This document shows positions 1 through 8,658 of a stretch of DNA of 64,000 bases, piece by piece. This DNA is from an uncultured Collinsella sp. GTDB lineage: Bacteria; Actinomycetota; Coriobacteriia; Coriobacteriales; Coriobacteriaceae. The DNA is taken from positions 1 to 64,000 of the forward strand of contig CAUBIC010000001.1 of assembly GCA_958435945.1 (NCBI GenBank). The letters run 5' to 3'. The position numbers and the translations under genes were made by a program. Under the pieces are notes generated by a model. That model worked only from the letters and a program-made list of their open reading frames with translations, had not been told where the DNA came from and made no database searches. How positions within the stretch are numbered: the first letter of the stretch is position 1; every line of letters begins with the position of its first letter.

Positions 1-41
1 CTTGGTTTTGGAAGTTCGCGAAGCCCACTTCCAAAACCAAG
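1..41. repeat. 15-bp perfect inverted repeat
   Basis: Positions 1-15 (CTTGGTTTTGGAAGT) are the exact reverse complement of 27-41, with an 11-nt loop. No T-tract follows, so it is either a terminator of a gene outside the window or a small palindromic repeat. It lies about 210 bp before the histidine operon. Confidence 0.6.
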
Positions 42-169
42 CACCCCGTCCCCGCCCTCGTCCGTGAACTTTTCCGCTGGGCGAGGTGGGCCGCGGGTTA
101 TCCGCTCCAATGTTTCCAAATGAATACGCTATGAGCGGCTGCGGTGGATTTTCCCCGCAAACACTCTAG

Positions 170-214
170 TATGCTAAAGTACCCAGAAGACCGGCGAAGC
201 TATGCCGGTCTTCT
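170..214 (+). promoter_or_regulatory. Leader hairpin and possible -10 of the his operon
   Basis: A perfect 11-bp stem (185-195 AGAAGACCGGC with 204-214 GCCGGTCTTCT, 8-nt loop) lies 36 bp before the hisZG start. TATGCT at 170-175 could be its -10 box, which would put the hairpin at the 5' end of the mRNA. I see no T-box sequence and no His-rich leader peptide. It could be a 5' stabilising hairpin or a weak attenuator. Confidence 0.4.
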
Positions 215-250
215 GTTCTATACGAGGCACAGCATGAGGAGGCTCACCAG

Positions 251-1966
251 ATGACGGCCACACCGTGGGGATTCCGGGACATATTGCCCGAGGAGGCTCG
301 GGCGCGCGAAGAGATCGCATGTACGGTGAAGGGCTGCTTTAGGGAGCATCATTACCTTCCGGTCGAGACGCCGCTGCTCGAGGACAAGGGTTCGCTCGAG
401 GAGGGCGGCCGCATTGCGGACACGCCGTTTAAGCTCTTTGATGACGACGGCCGCCTGCTGGTGGTCCGTCCCGACAACACGTTGCCGATCGTACGCCTGG
501 TTTCGACCCGCATGCGCGCGGCCGACCTGCCCCTGCGCCTGCGCTACGAGGCGCCGGTGGTTCGTGAGTGCCAGCGCAATGCCGGTGGCTCGCGTCAGTT
601 TACGCAACTGGGTTTTGAGCTCATCGGTGTGGGCGGCACTGCGGGCGATGTCGAGATCGTCTCGCTCGTGGCCGAGGCCGTGCGTAAGCTGGCACTGCCC
701 GATGCGCGCATTATCGCGGGCAGCGTGCGTCCGTTTAAGGAACTGCTCGCGGCGTGCGAGGATCGCGAGCTGGCCGCCGAGGCCCTGCGCTGCGTGCACG
801 CCAACGACTTTGTGGGCCTCGATGTCCGCGTGGCGGCAAGCACCGAGTCCGATGCCGTCAAGGCCGCCATTTGCGAGCTGCCGCGTCTGCACGGCGGTGC
901 CGAGGTGCTCGACCGCGTGGACGCGCTGCTGGAGGCCGCCGGTATCGTCGCGCCGCTGACGCGCGAGCTGCGTGCCCTGGTCGAGGGCCTGGCACCCGAG
1001 GACGCCCAGGTGCTGTCGTTCGACTTCTCCATCATGAACTCTTTCGATTACTACACGGGCCTGGTCTTTAAGGCCTATGCCGGCGGCTTGCCCGATCCGG
1101 TCGGTTCGGGCGGACGCTACGACTCCATCTTTACCGGTGCATTTGGCGACGGCATTGAGGTGCCGGCGGCGGGCTTCGCCTTTTCGCTTGAACGCCTGGA
1201 GGCCGCGCACACCTCGGCCGAGGACGCTGCTTCCGATGGCGATCACGCCGCGGGCCGTGGCGCCGAGGGCCCGCTGCGCATTGCCGTGCCCAAGGGCTCG
1301 CTCAAGGCCGACACGCTCGACGTGCTCGAGGCCGCGGGCTTGGATGTCTCTGAGCTGCGCGATCCCGGTCGTCATCTCATCGTGTGCGGCCGAGACACAC
1401 GCGCCGGTGAGGGTGCGGTCGGCGATATCGAGTTTGTCATCGTGCGACCCAGCGATGCGCCCGCCTTTGTGGGCTGCGGTGGTGCCGATTGCGGCATCTG
1501 TGGCTGGGACTCGCTCATCGAGGCAGACCTCAACTTGCTGCAGCTGGTCGATCTGGGCTACGGCCTGTGCACCTTTATCGAGGCGGAGCCCGCGTGGCGC
1601 GCCGGCCAGGCCGAGCGCAACTATGCCCGCCGCGGTTCTCTTCGCGTGGCCACCAAGTACCCGCGCATCGCGAGTGCCTGGTATGCCGAGCGCGGCGTGA
1701 ATGCCGACATCGTTTCGCTGCACGGCAATATTGAGTTGGGCCCCATCGTTGGCATGACCGACCGCATCGTGGACATTACCGCCACGGGTGCCACGCTGCG
1801 CGACAACGACCTGGTCATCACCGGCCGCATTATGGACTGCACGGCCCGCTTCTTCGTCAACCCGGGTGCCGCGCGCCTGGATCCGCGCGTTCGCAACCTG
1901 GCCGATCGCCTGGCGGCCGCCGTGAAGGACAAGCATTTTGAGCCCGTCGCGGGCTCGGCACAATAG
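251..1966 (+). CDS. hisZG: HisZ-HisG fusion, ATP phosphoribosyltransferase
   Basis: First step of histidine synthesis: ATP + PRPP gives phosphoribosyl-ATP. Residues 1 to about 330 are the HisZ regulatory subunit, a class II HisRS-like fold: PWGFRDILPEEA near 5-16, RPDNTLPIVR near 73, FDYYTGLVFKAY near 264. An Ala/Asp/Gly-rich linker (about 325-343) joins it to a short-form HisG domain (344-571) starting IAVPKGSLKADTLD and holding the PRPP loop ITATGATLRDN near 509. The usual arrangement is two separate proteins in a hetero-octamer; here they are one 571-aa chain with no stop or frameshift between them. The start is set by GAGGAGG at 235-241. It heads the his operon. Confidence 0.95.
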   Translation: MTATPWGFRDILPEEARAREEIACTVKGCFREHHYLPVETPLLEDKGSLEEGGRIADTPFKLFDDDGRLLVVRPDNTLPIVRLVSTRMRAADLPLRLRYEAPVVRECQRNAGGSRQFTQLGFELIGVGGTAGDVEIVSLVAEAVRKLALPDARIIAGSVRPFKELLAACEDRELAAEALRCVHANDFVGLDVRVAASTESDAVKAAICELPRLHGGAEVLDRVDALLEAAGIVAPLTRELRALVEGLAPEDAQVLSFDFSIMNSFDYYTGLVFKAYAGGLPDPVGSGGRYDSIFTGAFGDGIEVPAAGFAFSLERLEAAHTSAEDAASDGDHAAGRGAEGPLRIAVPKGSLKADTLDVLEAAGLDVSELRDPGRHLIVCGRDTRAGEGAVGDIEFVIVRPSDAPAFVGCGGADCGICGWDSLIEADLNLLQLVDLGYGLCTFIEAEPAWRAGQAERNYARRGSLRVATKYPRIASAWYAERGVNADIVSLHGNIELGPIVGMTDRIVDITATGATLRDNDLVITGRIMDCTARFFVNPGAARLDPRVRNLADRLAAAVKDKHFEPVAGSAQ

Positions 1967-2071
1967 CGCGAGCGCGCACGGGCGCCCCAACGTCCGGGCT
2001 GCGGGCCGACTGACGCCGCCGCCCGGTCTCTCGTTTTTTGAACACAACCTCGACCGATAGGGGATACCGAT

Positions 2072-3508
2072 ATGAAGACCATCAAGCTTGCTCCCGGTGA
2101 GCGCCTCGTTACCAACCAGCTCAACCGTAAGGGCGTGCTGCCGCAAAACATCGTCGACGCCGCCCGCGATATCGTAGCAAACGTGCGTGCCAACGGCGAT
2201 GCTGCGGTGCGCGATTACTGTCAGCGTTTTGACGGCGTTGAGCTGCAGGGCTTCCGTCTGCCGCAAGAGCAGATCGACGCTGCACTCGAAGGCCTCGATC
2301 CGGCCTTTGTCGCCGCGCTCGAGAAGGCTGCACGCCAGATTCGAGAGTTCCACCAGCGCGAGGTCGAGCAGAGCTGGTTTACCACGCGTGCGGACGGCAC
2401 GATGCTCGGCGTTAAGGTGACCCCGCTCGCGGCGGCTGGCATCTACGTGCCGGGCGGTCGCGCGCAGTATCCCTCCACGGTGCTCATGAATGCCATTCCC
2501 GCCAAGGTTGCCGGCGTCAAGCGCGTGGTTATGGTGACTCCGCCGCAAAAGGATGGCCTGATCAGCCCCTACACGCTCGCGGCGGCCAAACTCGGCGGCG
2601 TGGACGAGATCTATATGGTGGGCGGCGCTCAGGCCGTGGCCGCGCTGGCATACGGTACCGAGACCATTCCGCGCGTCGACAAAATCACCGGTCCGGGCAA
2701 CGCCTTTGTTGCCGCGGCCAAGCAGATTGTCTCCGGCGACGTGGGAATCGATATGGTCGCTGGCCCCTCCGAGGTCTGTGTGCTGGCCGATGCCACGGCC
2801 AAGCCTATGGTGGTCGCGGCCGACCTGATGGCTCAGGCCGAGCACGATCCGCTGGCAGCCTGCTATCTGGTGACCTGCGACGAGCAGTTTGCGCACGAGG
2901 TCGAGGTGGGTATCGACATCCTGGTGGCGCAGTCGCCGCGTGCCGAGATCACGCGCGCCTCGCTCGATAACGAGGGCGCCATCGTGGTGGCCGCCGACAT
3001 GGCTGCCGCCGTCGAGGCGGTGAACACCGTGGCGCCCGAGCACCTGGAGCTGCACTGCAAGGATGCGATGGGCCTGCTTGGCGGCATTCGCAACGCCGGC
3101 GCCATCTTTGTGGGCGCTTGGAGCTCCGAGCCGCTTGGCGATTACGTTGCCGGCCCCAACCACACGCTGCCGACCGGCGGTACGGCCATGTTCTCCAACC
3201 CGCTTTCGGTCGAAGAGTTCGTCAAGCGCTCGAGCGTCATTTGCTATACACCCGAGGGCCTGCTCTCCGACGCTCCCGCTACGCAGCGCCTGGCCGAGGC
3301 CGAGGGACTGTGGGCGCACGCGCTATCCGCCGCGCTGCGTCGCCGCGTGCTGGAGCAGGGCGAGGATGCCGTGAGTGCCGCGTCGCTGGCCGCGGCCGAT
3401 CTGACCAAGGTCGCCTGGCCGGGCGACGCCGTGGCGACGGTCGCCGAGGGTGTTGACCTGGCGGCTGCAAGCGCGGATGGCGCTGGCCCGACTGGCGATG
3501 AGGCCTAA
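2072..3508 (+). CDS. hisD: Histidinol dehydrogenase
   Basis: Last two oxidations of the pathway, L-histidinol to L-histidine with two NAD+ (zinc-dependent). The 478-aa length is slightly above the usual 430 because of an Ala/Gly/Asp-rich C-terminal tail. Family blocks are clear: GPSEVCVLADATAKPMVVAADLM followed by AQAEHDP, APEHLELHC, and the GPNHTLPTGG region with its active-site and zinc residues. It follows hisZG after 105 bp of GC-rich spacer and is preceded by AGGGGAT. hisC begins one base after its stop. Confidence 0.97.
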   Translation: MKTIKLAPGERLVTNQLNRKGVLPQNIVDAARDIVANVRANGDAAVRDYCQRFDGVELQGFRLPQEQIDAALEGLDPAFVAALEKAARQIREFHQREVEQSWFTTRADGTMLGVKVTPLAAAGIYVPGGRAQYPSTVLMNAIPAKVAGVKRVVMVTPPQKDGLISPYTLAAAKLGGVDEIYMVGGAQAVAALAYGTETIPRVDKITGPGNAFVAAAKQIVSGDVGIDMVAGPSEVCVLADATAKPMVVAADLMAQAEHDPLAACYLVTCDEQFAHEVEVGIDILVAQSPRAEITRASLDNEGAIVVAADMAAAVEAVNTVAPEHLELHCKDAMGLLGGIRNAGAIFVGAWSSEPLGDYVAGPNHTLPTGGTAMFSNPLSVEEFVKRSSVICYTPEGLLSDAPATQRLAEAEGLWAHALSAALRRRVLEQGEDAVSAASLAAADLTKVAWPGDAVATVAEGVDLAAASADGAGPTGDEA

Positions 3509-3509
3509 A

Positions 3510-4625
3510 ATGGCCGAACTCACTCCCCGCATGAAGGAGCTCGTCCAGCCCTACTTGGCCGGCATTGAGCCCTATGATCCCAACTTTACGCCCACGTGCA
3601 TCAACCTTTCGGCCAACGAGAACACCTATCCCGTGCCGGCTGGCGTGCGCGAGGCAATCGATGCAGCCCTGGCTGCCACACCGCTCAACCGCTACCCCGA
3701 TCCCATGTCCTGTGACCTGCGCGACGAGCTGGCCGCTTGGCATGGTGTGGCGCGCGAGAACGTCTGCGTGGGTAACGGCGGTGACGAGCTGCTCTATAAC
3801 TACCTGCTGGCGTTTGGCGGCGCGGGGCGGACCCTGCTCAACTGCCCGCCGTGCTTTAGCGAGTATGCGTTCTTTGCGTCGCTCTGCCAGACTGAAGTGC
3901 GCGATGTGTGGCGCGACCCGGCGACCTTTGAGCTCGACCAGGCGGCTATGTTCGCGGCCGCGCCCGAGTGCAACCTGGCGATCGTGACCTCGCCTAACAA
4001 TCCCACGGGTGACGTGGCACCGCTCGACTTTGTCGCGGCCTTGTGCGATGCGTGCCCCGGCATGGTGATGGTCGACGAGGCCTACGTTGAGTTTGCCGAC
4101 GATTCGTTTGGCGCGGCCACCACGGCGCAGGGACTTATCGCCGAGCATCCCAACCTGGTGATTCTGCATACGCTGTCCAAGGCGTTTGGCGCCGCCGGCA
4201 CGCGTCTGGGCTATGTGATCGCCGCGCCCGAGGTCATCGATGTGTTCGCTGCGATTCGCCAGATCTATTCGGTCAATGTGCTGAGCCAGGCCGCCGCGCT
4301 CGCCTGCGTGCGCGCTCGCGATGCGTATGCGCCCGTGGTGGCGCAAGTTACATCCGAACGCGAGCGCGAGCTGTGCGCCCTGCGCGCGATGGCTGCCGAG
4401 GGCATGCCCGTGGAGGCATGGCCGAGCGCGGCGAATTTTGTGCTCGTGCGTACGCCGCATGCCACGCGCGTGCGCGAGCGATTGCGCGACGAGTATTCGA
4501 TTTTGGTGCGCGACTTTAGCTATGCGCCGGGGCTCGCGGACTGTCTGCGCATTACCGTGGGTACCCCGCAGGAAAACGACGAGGTGCTGGCTGCGTTTGT
4601 CGCGCTGGTGAAGGAGGAGATGTAG
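3510..4625 (+). CDS. hisC: Histidinol-phosphate aminotransferase
   Basis: PLP-dependent class I/II aminotransferase converting imidazole-acetol phosphate to histidinol phosphate. The 371-aa protein shows LSANENTYPVP near the N-terminus, SPNNPTGD, VDEAYVEF, and HTLSKAFGAAGTRLGY, in which the Lys of SKAFG holds PLP. The frame is open from 3450, inside hisD, but ATG 3510 (MAELTPRMKEL), one base after the hisD stop, is the natural start. ATG 3498 is a possible alternative. It is translationally coupled to hisD and abuts hisB. Confidence 0.95.
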   Translation: MAELTPRMKELVQPYLAGIEPYDPNFTPTCINLSANENTYPVPAGVREAIDAALAATPLNRYPDPMSCDLRDELAAWHGVARENVCVGNGGDELLYNYLLAFGGAGRTLLNCPPCFSEYAFFASLCQTEVRDVWRDPATFELDQAAMFAAAPECNLAIVTSPNNPTGDVAPLDFVAALCDACPGMVMVDEAYVEFADDSFGAATTAQGLIAEHPNLVILHTLSKAFGAAGTRLGYVIAAPEVIDVFAAIRQIYSVNVLSQAAALACVRARDAYAPVVAQVTSERERELCALRAMAAEGMPVEAWPSAANFVLVRTPHATRVRERLRDEYSILVRDFSYAPGLADCLRITVGTPQENDEVLAAFVALVKEEM

Positions 4626-5213
4626 ATGGGCCGTTATGCCGAGGTGACCCGCAAGACGGGCGAGACCGACATTGTCGTCAAGCTCGACCTGGACGGATCT
4701 GGTGTGTGCGATATCTCGACCGGAGTGCCGTTTTTCGACCACATGCTCAACGCCTTTGGCCGTCATGGCCTGTTCGATTTGACGGTGCATGCGGTGGGCG
4801 ACGTGGAGGTCGACGCGCACCACACCGTCGAGGACACGGGTATTGTGCTGGGCGAGGCGTTTTGCCAAGCGCTGGGTGACAAGGCGGGCATTACGCGCTT
4901 TGCCGACGCGGCGATTGCCATGGACGAGACGCTCGTGATGGCCGCCGTGGATATCTCGGGCCGCGGGCAGGCCTATTGCGAGCTGCCCGTACCGACCGAG
5001 CGCGTGGGCAGCTTTGATACCGAGTTGGCTGTCGAGTTCTTCTATGCCTTTGCGCGCGATGCCAAGCTCACGCTGCACGTGCGAGAGCTGGTGGGCGGCA
5101 ACTCGCACCACATTATCGAGGCCGCCTTTAAGGCCGTGGGCCGCACGATGCGCCGCGCCTGCGAGCTCGATCCCCGCGTGCAGGGCATCCCCAGCACCAA
5201 GGGCTCGCTGTAA
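4626..5213 (+). CDS. hisB: Imidazoleglycerol-phosphate dehydratase
   Basis: Dehydrates imidazoleglycerol phosphate to imidazole-acetol phosphate (Mn-dependent). At 195 aa it is the monofunctional type without the phosphatase domain. Both metal-binding repeats are present: DAHHTVEDTGIVLG and SHHIIEAAFKAVGRTMRRA. Its ATG directly follows the hisC stop, with AAGGAGGAG inside the end of hisC as ribosome binding site. Confidence 0.97.
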   Translation: MGRYAEVTRKTGETDIVVKLDLDGSGVCDISTGVPFFDHMLNAFGRHGLFDLTVHAVGDVEVDAHHTVEDTGIVLGEAFCQALGDKAGITRFADAAIAMDETLVMAAVDISGRGQAYCELPVPTERVGSFDTELAVEFFYAFARDAKLTLHVRELVGGNSHHIIEAAFKAVGRTMRRACELDPRVQGIPSTKGSL

Positions 5214-5231
5214 CTGACGGATCGCACAAAT

Positions 5232-5262
5232 CACCACAAAGGTGCCTGTCCCTTTTGTGGTG
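5232..5262. repeat. Small REP-like palindrome between hisB and hisH
   Basis: CACCACAAA (5232-5240) pairs with TTTGTGGTG (5254-5262) around GGTGCCTGTCCC. The layout, a short palindrome around a conserved GTGCCTGTCCC core, resembles REP sequences seen in other genomes. It interrupts an otherwise tightly packed operon. Confidence 0.5.
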
Positions 5263-5293
5263 GTTTTGGATGATGGGAAAAGGGAGGAGTCGC

Positions 5294-5977
5294 GTGGGCG
5301 AACCGAAGATCGTGGTGGTCGACTACCACAAGGGCAACTTGTCGAGCGTCGTGCGCGGGCTTGCGCGCGCCGGTGCCGCCGCCTGCACGTCGGACGATCC
5401 GGAGCAGATCCGCAACGCCGACGGCCTGGTTATCCCGGGCGTGGGCGCGTTCTATGACGCGATCGCCTTTATGCGCCAGAGCGGCGAGGCGGACGCGGTG
5501 CTCGACGCTGTTGCCGCCGGAACTCCGCTGCTCGGCATCTGCCTGGGCCTTCAGCTGTTTTTTGAGCGCGGCGACGAGGGTGTGCCGGCGGACGACGATG
5601 CCTCCGAGCAGGCCGGCGGCCCCTGGGTCGATGGCCTGGGCATTATGCGCGGTTCGTGCACGCGCTTGGAGTCGAGCCGCCTGAAGGTGCCGCACGTGGG
5701 CTGGGACCAGGTGCACATGACGCCCGCCGGTGCGGCCGACCCGCTGCTCGCCGGTTTTGCCGAGGGTGCCAACATGTATTTCACCCACAGCTATGCGGTG
5801 GCCGACGATGCCGATGCCGCCGATGTGCTGGCGCGCACGCACTATACACGGAGCTTCCCGTGCATCGTGCGCCATGGCAACGTGTGGGGCTGCCAGTTCC
5901 ATCCCGAGAAATCCTCCGCGCTGGGTCAGCGCATCCTTAAGAACTTCGTCAACATCGTCGAGGAGGGCGGCCGATGA
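5294..5977 (+). CDS. hisH: Imidazole glycerol phosphate synthase, glutaminase subunit
   Basis: Class I glutamine amidotransferase that passes ammonia to HisF. The 227-aa protein begins with GTG at 5294, chosen because GGGAGGAG lies just upstream (5282-5289) and the product then starts MGEPKIVVVDYHKGN. ATG 5255 is in frame but would add unconserved residues. The nucleophile elbow GICLGLQLFF and the FHPEKS His-Glu pair complete the catalytic triad. It overlaps hisA by 4 bp (ATGA). Confidence 0.95.
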   Translation: MGEPKIVVVDYHKGNLSSVVRGLARAGAAACTSDDPEQIRNADGLVIPGVGAFYDAIAFMRQSGEADAVLDAVAAGTPLLGICLGLQLFFERGDEGVPADDDASEQAGGPWVDGLGIMRGSCTRLESSRLKVPHVGWDQVHMTPAGAADPLLAGFAEGANMYFTHSYAVADDADAADVLARTHYTRSFPCIVRHGNVWGCQFHPEKSSALGQRILKNFVNIVEEGGR

Positions 5978-6717
5978 TCCTGTTTCCCGCAATCGATTTG
6001 ATCGGCGGCAAGGTCGTGCGCCTGGAGCGTGGTGACCGCAGCCGTTGCAAGGTATATTCCGACGATCCCGTGGCCGTCGCCCGCTCGTTTGCCGAGCAGA
6101 GCGCGAGCTGGGTGCACGTCGTAGACCTGTCCTCTGCCTTTGGCGAGGACGAGGGCGCATGCGCTGCCAACTCGGCGGCGATCAAGGCCATCTGCGGCGT
6201 CGACGGTCTGTCCGTGGACGTAGGCGGCGGCGTCCGCTCGCTCGCGCGCATCGACGAGCTGGCCGGCTATGGTGCTCGCCGCATTGCGCTGGGCACCGTG
6301 CTGGTGACCGAGCCGGGTTTTGCCGAGGTGGCAGCCCAAGGTTTTGGCGAGCTGTTGGTGGCTGACATTGCCGCGCGCGACGGCCAGGTCAAGGTGAACG
6401 GCTGGCGCGACGGCGCGGGCGTGGCGCTCGACGATGCCGTGGCGCAGCTTTCCGAGCTGGGCTTTAAGCATCTGGTGTATACCGACATCGCGCGCGATGG
6501 CATGCAGACGGGCATCGATGTGGCGGCGTATCGCCATGTGGCCGAGGTCGCGGGTTTTCCCGTCGTGGCTTCGGGCGGCATCTCGGCGCTCGACGACATC
6601 CGCGCACTGGCCGCGGTGGGTGAGGGCGCGATTGAAGGTGCCATTACCGGTCGTGCGCTCTACGAGGGCAACTTTACGTTGGCCCAGGCGCTGGCCGCCG
6701 CTCGAGGGGAGGAATAG
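5974..6717 (+). CDS. hisA: ProFAR isomerase
   Basis: TIM-barrel phosphoribosylformimino-5-aminoimidazole carboxamide ribotide isomerase. The 247-aa protein has FPAIDLIGGKVVRL with the catalytic Asp at the N-terminus, DVGGGVRS in the middle, YTDIARDGMQTG, and the phosphate-binding ASGGIS loop. It overlaps hisH by 4 bp and is followed 3 bp later by hisF, which fits coupled translation. Confidence 0.95.
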   Translation: MILFPAIDLIGGKVVRLERGDRSRCKVYSDDPVAVARSFAEQSASWVHVVDLSSAFGEDEGACAANSAAIKAICGVDGLSVDVGGGVRSLARIDELAGYGARRIALGTVLVTEPGFAEVAAQGFGELLVADIAARDGQVKVNGWRDGAGVALDDAVAQLSELGFKHLVYTDIARDGMQTGIDVAAYRHVAEVAGFPVVASGGISALDDIRALAAVGEGAIEGAITGRALYEGNFTLAQALAAARGEE

Positions 6718-6720
6718 CCC

Positions 6721-7503
<783 letters not shown>

Positions 7504-7505
7504 TG

Positions 7506-7620
7506 CTGCGGCTTGCCCAGGCACCCGACCTTTCGGCTCCAACCCTCCTCGCGTACTTGAGTACGCGTCGTCGGGCTTGTCGCTCGTAATCTCGGGCACC
7601 TGGACAACCCTCGCCGACCT
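7506..7620. repeat. 115-bp dispersed palindromic repeat, copy 1
   Basis: Between hisF and hisI. It begins CTGCGGCTTGCCCAGGCACC and ends GGCACCTGGACAACCCTCG, with CGCGTACTTGAGTACGCG at its centre (7550-7567). A second copy is at 61321-61433. The two outer ends and the central palindrome are conserved; the arms differ. Confidence 0.75.
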
Positions 7621-7645
7621 GCGAAGTTTGAATTTGGGAAGAGAA

Positions 7646-7975
7646 ATGGAAGAGATAACCGATCCTTCAAAGCTTACATACGACGCCAAGGGGCTGATTC
7701 CTTGTGTTGTTCAGCAGTATGACACCGGCGAGGTGCTTATGGTTGCCTGGATGAACGAGGAGTCGGTGGGGTTGACGCTCAAGACCGGCACCACGTGGTT
7801 TTGGAGCCGTAGCCGCCAGGAGCTCTGGAACAAGGGAGCGACGAGCGGCAATATGCAGGAGGTCAAGGAACTCTGGGCCGACTGTGATAGCGATACGCTG
7901 CTGGTCAAGGTTGACTCGCCGGGTCCGGCCTGCCACACCGGCAACCGTACCTGCTTCTTTAAGAAACTCGCGTAG
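7646..7975 (+). CDS. hisI: Phosphoribosyl-AMP cyclohydrolase
   Basis: Opens the adenine ring of phosphoribosyl-AMP, the third step. The 109-aa monofunctional HisI carries AWMNEESVGLTLKTG, WFWSRSRQELWNKG, DCDSDTLLVKV and the zinc/active-site GPACHTGNRTCFF. The frame is open from 7577 within the repeat, but ATG 7646 with GGGAAGAG (7636-7643) gives the standard length. Confidence 0.95.
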   Translation: MEEITDPSKLTYDAKGLIPCVVQQYDTGEVLMVAWMNEESVGLTLKTGTTWFWSRSRQELWNKGATSGNMQEVKELWADCDSDTLLVKVDSPGPACHTGNRTCFFKKLA

Positions 7976-8021
7976 GACGGGCGCTCGACTAGGCGCTTGG
8001 CCAACCAGAAAGGATTGAACT

Positions 8022-8339
8022 ATGGGTGTGCGCACCGCAAACGTTCAGGATGGAAATATCGGTGAGACGCTGACGGGGCTCGCCGAGGTGATTCACGGCC
8101 GTCGCGACGCATCGCCGCAGGAGAGCTACACCGCTCGTCTGTTGACCGACGTCGAGGACGAGCTGCTCAAGAAGCTTGCCGAGGAGGCGAGCGAGGTGAT
8201 CATGGCCTGCAAGGATAACGATCACGATCACATCCGCTACGAGGCCGGCGACCTGGTCTACCACCTGCTCGTGACGCTCGAGCGCTACGGCATCACCCTC
8301 GACGAGCTGGCCGGCGAACTCAACGCCCGCCGCCACTAG
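8022..8339 (+). CDS. hisE: Phosphoribosyl-ATP pyrophosphatase
   Basis: MazG-like all-alpha pyrophosphohydrolase doing the second step of histidine synthesis. The 105-aa protein has the metal-binding EDELLKKLAEEASEVIMA and YEAGDLVYHLLV helices. HisI and HisE are separate genes here, 46 bp apart, with AGAAAGGA before the ATG. The last gene of the plus-strand cluster; its stop lies inside an ACTAGT palindromic repeat. Confidence 0.95.
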   Translation: MGVRTANVQDGNIGETLTGLAEVIHGRRDASPQESYTARLLTDVEDELLKKLAEEASEVIMACKDNDHDHIRYEAGDLVYHLLVTLERYGITLDELAGELNARRH

Positions 8340-8394
8340 TCATTGGGTAGTCATTGGGGACGTTCTTAAACGACTAGTCGTTTGGGACAGTCTT
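8335..8394. repeat. GACTAGTC-type palindromic repeat, copies at the hisE end
   Basis: ACTAGTCATTGGG at 8335 overlaps the hisE stop. A fuller unit follows at 8351-8394 with TGGGGACGTTCTTAAA, CGACTAGTCG and TTTGGGACAGTCTT. Related units are at 8639-8658 and 58717-58764. Confidence 0.6.
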
Positions 8395-8416
8395 TGCCGA
8401 CGCTGCCAAATAACAT

Positions 8417-8552
8417 GCCCAATTACTACGATGAAACTGGATCTGCTGACCACATGTCGGTTTTGAGCAAATCGTCAACGCTTCTACCTGCGGTTTTATT
8501 TTCCGCATTAAGCCGATGGTCGGAGGTTTGCGGTTCATCGTAGTAAACGGGC
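8417..8552. mobile_element. MITE-like unit with terminal inverted repeats
   Basis: A perfect 13-bp inverted repeat, TTACTACGATGAA (8423-8435) and TTCATCGTAGTAA (8534-8546), extends to GCCC/GGGC at the outer ends (8417-8420 and 8549-8552). An internal hairpin TGCGG...CCGCA lies near the middle. There is no coding capacity. It fills most of the 319-bp gap between hisE and the convergent phosphatase gene and is bracketed by two GACTAGTC units. Confidence 0.5.
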
Positions 8553-8596
8553 GTCTTTTTGGCGGGCGGTGTTGCACGGGCGTCGGTGGTGAGCAA

Positions 8597-8658
8597 AACG
8601 ACCTGTTTTCCTCCGTCCCCAAGGGGTCATTTGTGAAGAGTGTCCCCAACGACTAGTC
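8597..8658. repeat. GGGACGGAGG-type repeat next to a GACTAGTC unit
   Basis: 8597-8631 has GTTTTCCTCCGTCCCC inside short inverted ends (ACC/GGT); 8639-8658 is AGTGTCCCCAACGACTAGTC. The first motif recurs at 52863-52886 and 56536-56570, the second at 58717-58764. Confidence 0.55.

Noticed and set aside
1..250. T-box or His leader-peptide attenuator for the his operon
   Set aside because: No T-box consensus, no run of His codons, and the hairpin lacks a following T-tract.
218..3319. 1033-codon open frame on the minus strand
   Set aside because: Lies opposite hisZG and hisD, which match known families along their length; it arises from the high-GC third-position bias.
3279..5237. 652-codon minus-strand frame
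   Set aside because: Antisense of hisD-hisC-hisB; composition rich in Arg/His/Gly typical of shadow frames.
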